From Microcaldota archaeon (lineage in GTDB: Archaea > Micrarchaeota > Micrarchaeia > Norongarragalinales > Norongarragalinaceae), in the NCBI GenBank assembly GCA_016212375.1, contig JACRGH010000058.1, positions 1 through 39,538 on the forward strand: DNA of 39,538 bases, written 5' to 3'. Each line of letters starts with the position of its first letter. Position 1 is the stretch's first letter. Below the pieces are notes generated by a model. The model had not been told where the DNA came from. It saw only the letters and a list, made by a program, of their open reading frames with translations, and ran no database searches. Of the stretch, positions 39,432 through 39,538 are shown one piece after another. Both the position numbers and the translations under genes were made by a program.

Positions 39432-39538
39432 ATGACAGACGAAAAATACGTACGCGAGCTCGAAGCTCGCGTAGCTACACAAGAAAAGGAAATCCACGGA
39501 CTCCGCAAAATCATTGCGGACCTAATGATCCGCATCGA
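39432..39538 (+). CDS. start of a coiled-coil protein, cut by the window edge
   Basis: Thirty-five codons are visible from ATG 39432 (MTDEKYVRELEARVATQEKE, then IHGLRKIIADLMIRI). The heptad pattern of Leu, Val and Ile at a/d positions indicates a parallel coiled coil. Such an N-terminus is seen in proteasome-activating nucleotidase (PAN) and other AAA ATPases, but that is only a guess because the rest lies outside. No stop is reached before 39538. Confidence 0.5.
   Translation, partial: MTDEKYVRELEARVATQEKEIHGLRKIIADLMIRI

Noticed and set aside
1-39538. CRISPR arrays, insertion-sequence ends or rRNA genes
   Set aside because: No regularly spaced repeats, no transposase motif with flanking inverted repeats, and no rRNA-like sequence were seen.

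Overview
The window is archaeal. It encodes RadA, RPA, the NurA-HerA-Mre11-Rad50 end-resection set, SRP54, an overlapping secF-secD pair, geranylgeranylglyceryl phosphate synthase, RNA 3'-phosphate cyclase and an archaeal-type A24 prepilin peptidase. Promoters carry TATA boxes with leaderless or nearly leaderless starts, the one clear tRNA has no encoded CCA, and TTG/GTG starts are common. The many short orphan proteins and tight spacing would suit a small-genome (possibly DPANN) archaeon, but that placement is inference.

Layout. 90-175: tRNA-Leu(CAG), then a structured untranslated stretch. 554-3294: secF-secD. 3416-4700: a small secreted, membrane-anchored protein and two tandem paralogs of unknown function. 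5245-12064: an accessory island. It holds four tandem paralogous winged-helix proteins, two very small genes, and an AT-rich block with a V4R-like sensor protein, a UbiA-type prenyltransferase and a KaiC-like ATPase; base composition changes inside the KaiC-like gene. 12267-14933: a possible small basic ORF, a HAD phosphatase, a membrane protein and PRPP synthetase. 15054-16033: an RHH antitoxin-like gene facing a PIN toxin-like gene, then a small zinc-protein pseudogene with two in-frame stops. 16199-24548: the recombination block (radA, then on the other strand a membrane protein, nurA, herA, mre11, rad50). 24571-26800: two paralogs that distantly resemble the TraB/Tiki/EreA fold. 26861-29271: NAD(P)H-hydrate dehydratase, a BofA-like membrane protein and three orphans. 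29268-30647: RPA on the minus strand behind a palindrome-rich promoter. 30860-35800: GGGP synthase, a methyltransferase-like protein, an MgtC/DUF4010 membrane protein, RtcA, a double-ACT protein and an orphan. 35806-36936: prepilin peptidase and a small membrane protein. 37761-39194: SRP54 and a 39-residue ORF. 39432 to the end: the start of a coiled-coil protein.

How the genes work together. The window combines DNA-end processing and strand exchange (Mre11-Rad50, HerA-NurA, RadA, RPA) with protein export (SecDF, SRP54, prepilin peptidase) and the first archaeal-lipid ether-bond step (GGGPS). The least explained part is the island at 5-12 kb, where duplicated DNA-binding proteins sharing a CxxxC motif sit divergently, over one shared TATA box, from a V4R/UbiA/KaiC set. 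That looks like a sensory-regulatory unit of unknown purpose. All functions were assigned by reading motifs; no database search was possible.
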